27,213 bases of DNA from a virus, in IMG/VR virus record IMGVR_UViG_3300025810_000059, positions 1-27,213 of that record; one strand, written 5' to 3'. A program made the position numbers and the translations under genes. Under the pieces are notes generated by a model, which was not told the DNA's origin, ran no database searches, and saw nothing but the letters and a program-made list of their open reading frames with translations. How positions within the stretch are numbered: position 1 is the stretch's first letter; the number at the start of each line of letters is the position of its first letter. Positions 8,613 to 17,855 of this stretch are shown here, one piece after another.

Positions 8613-10357
8613 TGGTCGCACGAGCAATTGACACAGATTTATCATCTGCTAATGGTGGATTGATAAACGCAGGAGAGGCCACTACTAATTGGTCTGAATC
8701 GACTGCGACTGACTACGATGACTTTCAGGCCTTTGCATTAGAAACAAACTTCTATATTCAAGGATCCGGCATGATAGCCGGTCAGCACACAAGAAATAAC
8801 TCAACTCGAGGCTCTTTGCTATACGATACAGCAACCGGAAATGGAGCTGCGGCTACAGTTGATACTGATGGTGCAATCTTGGTTTGGATGTGGTTCATCG
8901 CACCTTCTTCACTTGATACGTTTGCCGGTGCCACAGCAGGAGCAACCAATCCACCCGGTGGCCATTTTGTATTAATTGGATCGAGTACAGGAGATATCGA
9001 GGCCTATACTGTTTCCGGTAGTGATTTCACTCCAAACCCACAGGGTGGTTGGTATTGTTATGCCGTTGATCCTTCTGCGTTTACAGCAGACGACTCAGCC
9101 GGAACTTTTTCAGGTACGATTAACTTTATCGGTGGTGGTGTTACTGCGCCGGAACAAAACAGAGGTGTTTCACACTTTGGCATTGATACTATCCGAATTG
9201 GTCGATGCACAATAGAATTGACTGGAGGAACTGGTGCAGATACAGCAATAGATTTTGATTATTTAGCCACTCAGCTTGATGATAATACCAATAGATATGG
9301 TATTTTTGAAGAAACTGCTGGTGGTTATAATTGGCAAGGTAAGATATTAATTGGTGATAATACAGTTACTGCTGCTTCCGGTGGAAACGCTAGATTCACA
9401 GATATCAATAAAAACATTTTCATTCGAAATACTCCTCGTGTCGGTACTAATTTCCACAATATTGAAATTCAAAATTCTTCAGACGCTACTGCAACAGAGG
9501 TGAATTGGACCGGTTGTTCATTCATTAATACAGGTGTAGGCAACCCGGTTGCTTCTACTAATAGTCGTGGAGATTTGGTAGTAACAGACGCCACTGCAAA
9601 CTGTAATATCATTACTTGTAGTTTTGTTGATATGGGAACATTCGAATGGGGCAGTAGTACTACACTTTCTGAAACAGCATTTCGAAGAACAGAATCAGTT
9701 ACTCAGAACTCTGCTTCTATTGATGAATGTTCATTTGAAGACACCTTTGCTGGATCTACTGCCTCTATCATATCAACATCAAGTACTGTTGGTAGTATTA
9801 CCAATTGCTCATTTACTAGAACTGGTACAGTGCCCGCCGTTTCACTTAGTGATACAATTAGTACAAATACAACTATAAATTGGGATGGCAATACATTAAC
9901 TGGATATGGAACTCAGACAACAGGCACCAATATCACAAGTACTACTAATGGAGCATTATCTGTAACTCTTGCTTCGAGCGCCATTTTGACTATTCAGGTG
10001 GTAAATCAAGGAACAATTCCTACAGTAGAAATAAACGGTACAGGTACAGTGAATATCGAACAAAACGTGGGTATTAGTATTTCTGTAAAAGATATTTCAG
10101 GTACTGCAGTCAACGGTGCACAGGTAGTAGTATTTAATGAAACAACCGGTGCCACAATTACAAATCAATTAACTAATGCTTCTGGCGAATTTACCTCAGC
10201 GGTTAATACTTCAGCAAGCGTACCTATCGTAATAAGGGTTAGAAAAAGTACTACAGGAAGTACAAGATATATTCCAGTTGAAACAACTGCAGACACTGGA
10301 ACAAATGGTATTTCAGTGAGTGTTACCCTTATCGAAGATGAGCTAGTGGAGTTATAA
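8612..10357 (+). CDS. Large fibre-like virion protein with beta-helix-like repeats
   Basis: This 581-aa protein is rich in Thr, Ser, Gly and Asn and lacks signal or membrane segments. Residues 1-240 form a probable beta-sandwich-like domain with Trp-rich strands. From about 260 to 480 there are rung-like repeats marked by a recurring xCSFxxT signature (at 301, 336, 372 and 399) alternating with Thr/Ser turns, suggesting a right-handed beta-helix. Residues about 483-545 (ISVKDISGTAVNGAQVVV... GEFTS) resemble an Ig-like carboxypeptidase-regulatory/CnaB-type domain. The architecture fits a tail fibre or tailspike-like adhesin, and beta-helices in such proteins often bind or cut polysaccharide; no catalytic residues can be assigned here. 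The ATG overlaps the previous stop as TAATG. I recognise the class, not a named gene. Confidence 0.7.
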   Translation: MVARAIDTDLSSANGGLINAGEATTNWSESTATDYDDFQAFALETNFYIQGSGMIAGQHTRNNSTRGSLLYDTATGNGAAATVDTDGAILVWMWFIAPSSLDTFAGATAGATNPPGGHFVLIGSSTGDIEAYTVSGSDFTPNPQGGWYCYAVDPSAFTADDSAGTFSGTINFIGGGVTAPEQNRGVSHFGIDTIRIGRCTIELTGGTGADTAIDFDYLATQLDDNTNRYGIFEETAGGYNWQGKILIGDNTVTAASGGNARFTDINKNIFIRNTPRVGTNFHNIEIQNSSDATATEVNWTGCSFINTGVGNPVASTNSRGDLVVTDATANCNIITCSFVDMGTFEWGSSTTLSETAFRRTESVTQNSASIDECSFEDTFAGSTASIISTSSTVGSITNCSFTRTGTVPAVSLSDTISTNTTINWDGNTLTGYGTQTTGTNITSTTNGALSVTLASSAILTIQVVNQGTIPTVEINGTGTVNIEQNVGISISVKDISGTAVNGAQVVVFNETTGATITNQLTNASGEFTSAVNTSASVPIVIRVRKSTTGSTRYIPVETTADTGTNGISVSVTLIEDELVEL

Positions 10358-10358
10358 G

Positions 10359-12149
10359 ATGGCTACTGAATCCCTTTTAGGCGGTGACATCACAGTATAT
10401 TTCGCTGGTGACGCAGCTGGTGATAAGCAAATCAAATGGACAGGCTCGGCTGCCACTACAGCAACTCGAACTGTAAACGAATTATATACTGCGCTCCAAG
10501 ATCTCTTTGATAATAACACCGGTGGAGTTGGTGATTATATTGAAAAGACTTTTGGTACTCCAATGAAGGCCGTTACACCAAGGGTGTATGATATTGGCCT
10601 CATTGAAACAGGTGATGACAATCCTTGGTTTATTGATCAAACCACAATAGAACACTTAATTGGTGGTTCAATTCAAACCGTTGGATGGACTCGTACCGTA
10701 GGCACAGCTACAGGTATTGTTTGTGTTCCTATCACAAACGTTGATATCGTAATTGGTGATGTTGGTAATGCAATTACTCATGCTGACGGAGATGCTGGAG
10801 TTCTTCTCGATTATGAAACAGGAGACTATGGTACATATCTTTGGATTCGACCAGATAGCAGTGCAGCAGGAAATAATTTTGATTCAACATCGGGTACACT
10901 AACTTGTAACGCGCATACTGCAACGCAAACTGGCGCGGCAACTGATGGCGAAAAAAGATGGAATAATATTGTAACGATTGGCGCGATTGAATCGGCTACA
11001 GATATTGAAGTTGCACAAGATCAATCATTACTTACAAAATATTGGCCTGCAGGATTCTTAGATCGACTCTTCTTGATTACAGATTATTCGGTCGATCCTT
11101 GGGTAGAAATCGATAATTCTTATTTTACATTTTTTGCTCGGAAAGAAAATACTCTTTACGACGACTTTTTAATTCAAACAGCTGAAGGCAGAAACGTCGT
11201 ACCTCTTGCAACAGCACCAGATTTGAATAATACAAGTCCATCACTAACTACGATTGCAGGTTTTAGTATTACCTTTGGCGCAGCAACTGGTGATATTAAT
11301 GACGATACAACAAACGAAAATTATAGTATCACAATTAATTGTGGTGGTGCAACTCTTGCTAATGCATATCGATATCTTCAATACCTAACAAGAGATGGTG
11401 ATACGACACTCAGAGCAGGTGTTGAAGGACAGCAATATATTGGTATTGATCATTACATTCAATATGCTTCGATCACTGGTACGATTAATGTTGGCGATGA
11501 GGTCACAGGGTCGACGAGTGGTGCAACTGGTTATGTATTGAGTGTAAACGCAACAGATACTTATGTGATGCTTCACTCATCACAAGGTACATTTACTGCT
11601 ACAGAAAATTTGACCATTGGTGGTAATTCAATCAATAATATTAGCAGTATTGAGGTTGTTCTACCAAAGAAAGCAACACCTTTTGGTAACTTTGCTGGTG
11701 GTCGATTCTTTGGTGCTCGTGGTGTGTTGGTCACAAACTTTTCTGCAACAAACCAATACACATTAATTACAGATCAAGGTGTTGAAATAGAGCCACCAAC
11801 AACCGTTAATTTTACGTTAACCGGATTAAAAGATGGTAGTGAAATAAGAATATATCAAACATCAAATTCTACTGCAATAGCAGGTGTTGAAGACATGACC
11901 GGTGGTGTTGGCACAACAATTGATAACGGAGATGGTACGGTCACTATTACTGGATCTACTAATGATAATGATTTCAATTTTGAATATACTTATCAAAATC
12001 CGCCAACAAGCGGATCACCTTTGAGTATTTTTGTTGTAATCTTAAATAATGCTTTTGAATATGAAAGATTAGATAGTATTACTTTAACTAATGCTGATCA
12101 ATCAATTCCTATTCAACAACGGATTGATAGGAATTATGCTAACCCGTAA
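10359..12149 (+). CDS. Large modular virion structural protein, fibre or baseplate type
   Basis: The protein is 596 aa and made of beta-rich modules. The N-terminal part (about 1-250) holds ELYTALQDLFD and a later TVGWTR strand. A module at about 371-425 (TINVGDEVTGSTSGATGYV... GTFTATENLTI) is a common repeat unit of phage tail proteins. The C-terminal part, from about 480 (NFTLTGLKDGSEIRIYQ), ends in SIPIQQRIDRNYANP, a tail I associate with T4-like marine phage structural proteins. It starts 1 nt after the preceding gene with GGAG upstream. The layout resembles the next, 844-aa protein: both have an LY-containing helix near the N-terminus, a GW strand, a V-T-I/L-G strand, and an NYxxP ending. 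Role as part of a fibre or adhesin is inferred. Confidence 0.65.
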   Translation: MATESLLGGDITVYFAGDAAGDKQIKWTGSAATTATRTVNELYTALQDLFDNNTGGVGDYIEKTFGTPMKAVTPRVYDIGLIETGDDNPWFIDQTTIEHLIGGSIQTVGWTRTVGTATGIVCVPITNVDIVIGDVGNAITHADGDAGVLLDYETGDYGTYLWIRPDSSAAGNNFDSTSGTLTCNAHTATQTGAATDGEKRWNNIVTIGAIESATDIEVAQDQSLLTKYWPAGFLDRLFLITDYSVDPWVEIDNSYFTFFARKENTLYDDFLIQTAEGRNVVPLATAPDLNNTSPSLTTIAGFSITFGAATGDINDDTTNENYSITINCGGATLANAYRYLQYLTRDGDTTLRAGVEGQQYIGIDHYIQYASITGTINVGDEVTGSTSGATGYVLSVNATDTYVMLHSSQGTFTATENLTIGGNSINNISSIEVVLPKKATPFGNFAGGRFFGARGVLVTNFSATNQYTLITDQGVEIEPPTTVNFTLTGLKDGSEIRIYQTSNSTAIAGVEDMTGGVGTTIDNGDGTVTITGSTNDNDFNFEYTYQNPPTSGSPLSIFVVILNNAFEYERLDSITLTNADQSIPIQQRIDRNYANP

Positions 12150-12161
12150 AACTGAATTTTA

Positions 12162-12169
12162 AATAAATA
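12162..12169 (+). promoter_or_regulatory. Variant late promoter box before the 844-aa gene
   Basis: AATAAATA lies in the 109-nt gap, 89 nt ahead of the next start. It differs from the T4 late consensus in one base and matches the variant found before gp19 and before the 463-aa gene. It overlaps an AT-rich run, so chance occurrence is possible. Confidence 0.35.
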
Positions 12170-12193
12170 AACCTTAAGAAAAAAATTATATTA

Positions 12194-12244
12194 TTGATTG
12201 ATTGAAAGCGCTTTCTTAAAAAATATTATCATAACATCAATCAA
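12194..12244 (+). promoter_or_regulatory. Inverted repeat in leader, next to the ribosome site
   Basis: TTGATTGAT at 12194-12202 is the exact reverse complement of ATCAATCAA at 12236-12244. Between them sits the perfect palindrome GAAAGCGCTTTC (12204-12215). The right arm runs straight into the AAGGAG ribosome site (12243-12248), so folding of the mRNA could mask it. Structure and effect are inferred from complementarity alone. Confidence 0.4.
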
Positions 12245-12258
12245 GGAGAAAATCAAAA

Positions 12259-14793
12259 ATGGCTAGTGTACAACAACCTATTCTTGATTTAGACGATTTG
12301 TTGACCAATTGGAATACTACAGAAGCTTCAAGTGGTATTTTTTATTCAGATGAAATCTGGATTGACACGATCAGCAAAGTGTTCTATTTCTTAGGCGGCG
12401 GCAATTTAGCTACTGCTGGTTCTGGCCCCACAGGTCAGGCATTATATTCATTGTTTAAAGAAAGATGGAAAGTAACTGCTGAGCTTCCTCAGTACGCTTT
12501 TCCTATGCTTTCAATTACGAACGAACAATTTGAGATTCAAAACGGCTGGAAACCTGCGCAAGGTGAAAATGTCGGTACAAGCTCAGCTTCTGACATTACT
12601 TTCGCTATTGCAACTGATGATACAATTACTTCAGCTGCAGACTTTAACTTTCAATCTTTAGGTTTTACGAATAAAGATCACATAGTTATTACTGGTTCTA
12701 CTGATAACGATGGTTATTATAGAATTAAGTCTGTTTCAGGTGGTGTAATTACTTTGGAAGGATCACCTCTTCCAGGCACTGCTGGCGCAGATACTGCAAC
12801 AATTACTATTTATCGTAACGCAGTATATCAAAGCGGTTCAGTATATTCTACTCGTGAAATGATTCGTACAGCTGGATGGACAGAAGTGGATGGCTCAGAT
12901 GTAGATCGAAGATACGCCGGTATTGTAACACTGGGAACGTTCGTAGATCCTGATGCAGACCAAGCTTATTATGTACAGGATAATAGCTTTACTGCTGCTG
13001 TTACTAATACTTCTTATACAGGTCCTGTTAACCAGGCTGTACAATTCTATGGTAATGTCGATTATGGCGATACCTATGCTGATGACTTCATTGGCAATGT
13101 TGGTACAGTAACATTAAATCCTACTTCTGTCATATTTACAGCAACCAATAAAATTGACTTTGGTGCTACACATGCCTTTTCTGTAGGTGATTTGATTAAA
13201 ATTACTGGTGCTACTACAGCTAGTAATAATAAAAACTACAAAATTACTGATGCTGATCCAGACGGTGATGGACAAGCTATTACAGTTTTTGAAACTGTGA
13301 GTACAGAAACAGTAGGTGGAAGCGCTGTAACTGCAACTCTAGTCGGGTACGTAAGAGACGATTATTTCAAGATCTTCGTGCGTGAAAGAGGAAAGAGTTA
13401 TGCAGACGCTGACTTACCAGACATTGGTGTAACGGAATTAACATATATTGTATATAGATTCCCTGTTACAAACGCGTCAGACTTGAATATTAATACTACT
13501 GATGATGCTGCTATCACAGGTGCAACTATTTCGAGCATTTCTGACTCTGGCGGCGTTGTAACTGTAGATACTACAGGTTCTCACGGGTTATACGTTGGCG
13601 CTCCAGTAGATATTAGTGGAACCGGTCAATCTTATGACGGTATTCAATTTATAATTTCTACTGTACCTGATGCTAATACATTTACGTTTGAAGCAACCCA
13701 AACTGGATCTGCAAACGCAGGTACTACTAAACTCGGCGGTGTTGATACTATCGAAGTTAGATACATTGCAAATCCTGACACATTAACCGGTGATGTTGTT
13801 ATTCGTGGAGATTGGTCAAACACTGCAACATATGCACTTGGTGATGTTGTATATGACGCTGGTAACTCAGGTAACGATGTTGATGGTGATCGTTGGTATT
13901 TCTTAGATGCTACAACTGCAAGTGGTGTACCTCTTTCAACTGCCGTAGATCTCTCAGAAGATACTAATAATACTTGGACCCTTTGGGATCCAGCTACGAC
14001 TTATGCGGGTGCTCTGGGTGGTCAAAGAAATATTGAGGAAGATGCTGATGGCGGTGGCGTAAATGGTACTTGGTCAGCTTATACAGTTGAATTAGATGCT
14101 AATGATCTTGGTACTACTCCAGGTGCTTCTAAAGAAACTATTTACGAAGTTGCTCAGTATAGACTCCGTCAAACTGGTAATATTAACGATAATAATGCCA
14201 ATTCATCTACTCGTAATGGTAATATTGCTGACCCACTTGTATTCTTCGTTGGTTCAACATTGAATACTTATCGTGATCCTGATGTAACAACACCAGGACC
14301 ATTTGCGGTATTAATCGATGATATTGGTTCAACTGACGTCAACAATGTTCAGTTTAATGAAGCAGTCTCGGTTGATGGTGGAACAAGATCTACTTCTCAT
14401 AACAAGCCGATCGTTGTATCTGTAACATTTAACTTCAACGACAACCTTGTTAATGATCCAGCCGCAGTGTTCTACGCATACTACTCTTCTGGGTTCGGTA
14501 CTACCGGCGCTCTTCAGTTGCAAAGAACATTTAACGGTGTTGCTTCAGATGTAGGTTCAGATTTAGCCCCTGCAAACGAAGTACCGGATAGTGGTACATA
14601 TTCGTTTAACTACGCATATGCTAGTGATACAACTGGCGGTAGAACTCCATCTCAACCAGTAAATATTACTGTTGTGGCTATTGGTCTTGACACAGGCCAA
14701 TATGTAATCACAAGTGGTAATATTACTGAGGCAGGTGGTACATTCTCGCTTGTTGCTCCTTTGGAGAGAAACTACACAGATCCAAACGGCTAA
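12259..14793 (+). CDS. Large modular virion structural protein (844 aa), fibre or adhesin
   Basis: The second-largest protein in the window, beta-rich and without membrane segments. The N-terminal region (1-120) has IWIDTISKVFYF and ALYSLFKERWK. Three similar modules follow, each describing a 'G-hydrophobic-x-x-G-D/A-x-I/V-x-I-x-G ... Y' pattern: about 126-165 (GFTNKDHIVITGSTDNDGYY), 297-350 (FSVGDLIKITGATTASNNKNY) and 438-490 (GLYVGAPVDISGTGQSYDG). Later parts include a Trp-rich stretch near 535-590. The C-terminus ends in LERNYTDPNG, parallel to the ending of the preceding protein. The strong AAGGAG ribosome site and own promoter box suggest high expression. It is probably a long fibre or decoration protein; no enzymatic motif was seen. 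Confidence 0.7.
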   Translation: MASVQQPILDLDDLLTNWNTTEASSGIFYSDEIWIDTISKVFYFLGGGNLATAGSGPTGQALYSLFKERWKVTAELPQYAFPMLSITNEQFEIQNGWKPAQGENVGTSSASDITFAIATDDTITSAADFNFQSLGFTNKDHIVITGSTDNDGYYRIKSVSGGVITLEGSPLPGTAGADTATITIYRNAVYQSGSVYSTREMIRTAGWTEVDGSDVDRRYAGIVTLGTFVDPDADQAYYVQDNSFTAAVTNTSYTGPVNQAVQFYGNVDYGDTYADDFIGNVGTVTLNPTSVIFTATNKIDFGATHAFSVGDLIKITGATTASNNKNYKITDADPDGDGQAITVFETVSTETVGGSAVTATLVGYVRDDYFKIFVRERGKSYADADLPDIGVTELTYIVYRFPVTNASDLNINTTDDAAITGATISSISDSGGVVTVDTTGSHGLYVGAPVDISGTGQSYDGIQFIISTVPDANTFTFEATQTGSANAGTTKLGGVDTIEVRYIANPDTLTGDVVIRGDWSNTATYALGDVVYDAGNSGNDVDGDRWYFLDATTASGVPLSTAVDLSEDTNNTWTLWDPATTYAGALGGQRNIEEDADGGGVNGTWSAYTVELDANDLGTTPGASKETIYEVAQYRLRQTGNINDNNANSSTRNGNIADPLVFFVGSTLNTYRDPDVTTPGPFAVLIDDIGSTDVNNVQFNEAVSVDGGTRSTSHNKPIVVSVTFNFNDNLVNDPAAVFYAYYSSGFGTTGALQLQRTFNGVASDVGSDLAPANEVPDSGTYSFNYAYASDTTGGRTPSQPVNITVVAIGLDTGQYVITSGNITEAGGTFSLVAPLERNYTDPNG

Positions 14794-14800
14794 TAGTTTG

Positions 14801-14808
14801 GATAAATA
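14801..14808 (+). promoter_or_regulatory. Variant late promoter box upstream of a terminator
   Basis: GATAAATA, one base from the late consensus, lies 7 nt past the stop of the 844-aa gene and 57 nt before the next start. The terminator hairpin begins only 10 nt downstream, so a transcript from here would carry that hairpin at its extreme 5' end. Confidence 0.35.
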
Positions 14809-14817
14809 ATAGTTATC

Positions 14818-14846
14818 GGGGCCTCCGGGCCCCTTTAATTATTTTT
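14818..14846 (+). terminator. Rho-independent terminator
   Basis: A perfect 6-bp GC stem, GGGGCC/GGCCCC at 14818-14823 and 14828-14833 with a TCCG loop, is followed by a T-rich run (TTTAATTATTTTTTT). It would end transcription of the upstream structural genes at least partly. Confidence 0.85.
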
Positions 14847-14865
14847 TTTAATATGGAGATAAAAA

Positions 14866-15051
14866 ATGACAGATCATGAAAAAAAGAAATCCTTAGATGA
14901 TGCTATAGCTTATTTTGAAGAGTTTATTAACTCTGTTCTTCCTGTTGCTGGGGTAACAGAAGGTTTAGAAGAAATTAAACCAATGGATATTATGAAAAAC
15001 TATAATGTTCTTAGGACAGAATTATCAAAACTTTACGTAGACTTAGACTAA
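14866..15051 (+). CDS. Small conserved-type phage protein, 61 aa, function unknown
   Basis: A short acidic protein predicted to be almost fully helical, without membrane segment or Cys. It begins MTDHEKKKSLDDAI and ends KLYVDLD. It has a GGAG ribosome site 8 nt before the ATG and sits alone between a terminator and the 929-aa gene, which starts 14 nt later. The size and position between two large structural genes would suit a chaperone or small assembly factor, but nothing in the sequence proves that. I do not recognise the family. Confidence 0.6.
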   Translation: MTDHEKKKSLDDAIAYFEEFINSVLPVAGVTEGLEEIKPMDIMKNYNVLRTELSKLYVDLD

Positions 15052-15065
15052 TAGGAAAGTAGCAA

Positions 15066-17855
15066 ATGGCAGGTGAGAAGACATATCTTAGAATCCCACC
15101 GGATAGTACGGGTAAACGCGTAAAGGTAATCCACACCGCTCAATTATTCTATAATAATGCAATCGTAAATAATTATGATTGGGATATTGGTGAATTTTAT
15201 TTTGCCTCAATGTTAAATGGAACAACTCCAGTTGGAAATGTTGCATTTCATGTTCATGGACATCAGCGTTTAACAGAAACTACTGGTATTCTTGAAATTC
15301 ATTTTAACAAAACTGCAAAATATAATAATTATGCTTTTGTTATTGGTGGTGATATCCTTGATCCAGATGGTATCACAAAAGTTGCAGAAGTTCAAGATGT
15401 TGAAGAAATTTACATCAATTCAAATATTGTTGTCGGCTATGATAACCCAGAGTATGGTTGGGATATCGATAGATTTGGAGCCGGCCTAACAACATTTTCT
15501 GAAGGACCTCCGCAGATTACCGGTACTGGTGCACTAAGGGTAAATGATGGTTCATTACTTGCTTCGTACGATTTTTCAAAAACCGCGCTCAATAACGAAT
15601 TCACACGATCAGTTGAAGGCGGCGCGGATGCCTCTAATGAATGGGACCCAACTACCCGAGGTGTTGCTCTTACTGTAGGTACAACGCCCGGTGATCGAGT
15701 TACTCATTCGTCTAATCTCTATCATTCGTTTGAAGATGGTGGTTCAAACCTATACATCATGGCAGCAAGATCTGGTGATGCTGGAAAACAAAATGTCATA
15801 AGATTATGGGGTGCATTTGATCCATTCGACGGCTATCTTTTCCAAATTAATGGATCTGACGATAACCCAGGTAATACAATGATGGGGGCTGTAACGCCTG
15901 GACCTGGTACAGCACTTCGTGTTATTCATCGATATAGTACAGGTGGATCTGTCATCAATCACGCGATCCTTCAAAAAGATTGGAATAAAGATACACTACT
16001 CGGAACATCTGGTGCTGGGAATCCATCTGGTATGGAACTTGATGTGACTAAGATCAATGCATATTGGATTGACTATCAGTATATTGGTGGTGGACGTACA
16101 CGTTGGGGTGTTTTCTACAACGGCGAACGAATTGTGTGTCACGAAATGTATCACGGCAATGGTGAAGAAGGTGTGATGACACAAAATCATAATCCTCTCG
16201 CCAATCCTTCACGTCCTATTTGTTGGGCAATGACTAATACCGCCACCACTGGAAGTATTTCACAATTTTTTGCTTACGGTGGATCTGTAATCGGAGAACA
16301 AAAATCAGATCCTTTAAAATCTGCTCAGCAGGTTTCATTAGATTTCAACAAAAAAATATGGGGAAGACCTCATCTTCAGCCTTATTGGAGAACAAAACAA
16401 TCGCGTAGTGGGTCAACCAATTGGCCAGGATTGTTAAGAACGGGTACTTATAGTAGTGCGTCGTCGACTCAATATATCGGTACGATGAGTCCTCAGCAAT
16501 TCTTACTCAACGGCGACGAGAATCATACTGTATACCAACCTCTTACGTTCCAGCTTAGTAATCATCGAATCAGAGATAACGCTCCTCGCGTAGCCGAAAT
16601 CCGAGCGTTCTATGGTTGTGTTATGCGCGGCTACGAACTCGATGACGAAAGACCAAGTGTACCAACAGTAGATCTTGATGTTGACGGAGATCATTTAGCT
16701 CACGTTATTGAAATTGGTAGATTTGTTGTCAATGGCAATGATAACTTTGAATTTGATAAGTTTTCAGACAACTTCCAATATGGAACTGTAAAGAATACTT
16801 CTGATCAAATTATTGCAAGATATTTGCAACCAATAGATGCATTCACAGCTTCAAACGACCGATATGGAACTGGTGTAAACCGAGTTATGATTGAGGTTGG
16901 TAAACACCCTTTATTTGGAGATTTTGGTTTATCAGATCGTCATTTCTTTTGGGATAAGCAACCTATTGTATTGAGACAAGAGGGTGGTGGTACAGATATA
17001 CAAAGTGCCTTTAGTACTGCTACTACAAATACGATTAAGATTACTGGCGGCGCTGGTTATGGATCAGTGGATAGAGTCGACAATCCGGCTGATTGGTACT
17101 TCTTATCATACATTGATAGGAGTAGAGCTTGGTTGTATAATTCACAAGCTGATATTGATGACGATCGCCTTGCAAGAACAATAGATATAGATGATTGTAA
17201 TAATCTTCAAATTGGAACTACATTAACAGTAACTAGTGGTCCAGCTGCAGGCGCAACCTGTGGTATTATGAAGATAGATGTAACTGGAACCGCAATTCCT
17301 GCAGAAGAAATGATTGGCGGAGTCCAATATCAAGTAGTCACCGTAGCTGATACGGATTATACTCGTGTTGGTGCTACAATTAATGCTCCGGGCGAAATCT
17401 TCACAGCCACAGGCCAGGCCCTTGGTGGTCTTGGAACTGTTGTTGCTATTTCCGGCAATCCAGGTACATTGGTAATTTGTGGACGAGGATTAGAAACAGC
17501 CGCAGCTGCTAATGCTACTGTATCTGCGCTTGATACTGGTCTTGCTACCGGTGCATTTACAACAGATACTGGTGGTGCTGGTAATATTACTGCTTCAGGA
17601 ACATCAACTATTGCAAAAGATTATTGGACGTCACTAAAAGCGTTACAATTTGATACAGATTTAGGCTTAGATGCTGCTGAAGATCTTGGTCCAGATTTAG
17701 TATCTCTCTATGGTAATCCACCACCAAGAGCAGCTTGGACGTTCATGATTCATTGGTTAGAAAATGAGAATGAAGACGAAGATGGAGATTCAGGCCCAGT
17801 AGAAGAAAATTCAATAACGAATTGGAATATCTTTTGGCGTGAAAGGCTGCAGTAA
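15066..17855 (+). CDS. Giant virion structural protein (929 aa), probable tail fibre or baseplate
   Basis: The largest gene of the window. The start KTYLRIPPDSTGKRVKVIHT is of a type I associate with very large structural proteins of marine T4-like phages. The N-terminal 110 residues form one beta domain with FHVHGHQ at about 61-67. Residues about 160-410 look like a concanavalin/laminin-G-like sandwich (SLLASYDFSKTALNNEF to RTRWGVFYNGERIVCHE). A conserved central region runs from about 430 to 560 (KKIWGRPHLQPYWRT, then MRGYELDDERPSVP). A small module at about 753-795 (YQVVTVADTDYTRVGATIN... FTATGQ) is a recurrent unit in phage tail proteins. The C-terminus is acidic and Trp-rich. It overlaps the next gene by TAATG. 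Placement in the fibre or baseplate is inferred. Confidence 0.7.
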   Translation: MAGEKTYLRIPPDSTGKRVKVIHTAQLFYNNAIVNNYDWDIGEFYFASMLNGTTPVGNVAFHVHGHQRLTETTGILEIHFNKTAKYNNYAFVIGGDILDPDGITKVAEVQDVEEIYINSNIVVGYDNPEYGWDIDRFGAGLTTFSEGPPQITGTGALRVNDGSLLASYDFSKTALNNEFTRSVEGGADASNEWDPTTRGVALTVGTTPGDRVTHSSNLYHSFEDGGSNLYIMAARSGDAGKQNVIRLWGAFDPFDGYLFQINGSDDNPGNTMMGAVTPGPGTALRVIHRYSTGGSVINHAILQKDWNKDTLLGTSGAGNPSGMELDVTKINAYWIDYQYIGGGRTRWGVFYNGERIVCHEMYHGNGEEGVMTQNHNPLANPSRPICWAMTNTATTGSISQFFAYGGSVIGEQKSDPLKSAQQVSLDFNKKIWGRPHLQPYWRTKQSRSGSTNWPGLLRTGTYSSASSTQYIGTMSPQQFLLNGDENHTVYQPLTFQLSNHRIRDNAPRVAEIRAFYGCVMRGYELDDERPSVPTVDLDVDGDHLAHVIEIGRFVVNGNDNFEFDKFSDNFQYGTVKNTSDQIIARYLQPIDAFTASNDRYGTGVNRVMIEVGKHPLFGDFGLSDRHFFWDKQPIVLRQEGGGTDIQSAFSTATTNTIKITGGAGYGSVDRVDNPADWYFLSYIDRSRAWLYNSQADIDDDRLARTIDIDDCNNLQIGTTLTVTSGPAAGATCGIMKIDVTGTAIPAEEMIGGVQYQVVTVADTDYTRVGATINAPGEIFTATGQALGGLGTVVAISGNPGTLVICGRGLETAAAANATVSALDTGLATGAFTTDTGGAGNITASGTSTIAKDYWTSLKALQFDTDLGLDAAEDLGPDLVSLYGNPPPRAAWTFMIHWLENENEDEDGDSGPVEENSITNWNIFWRERLQ

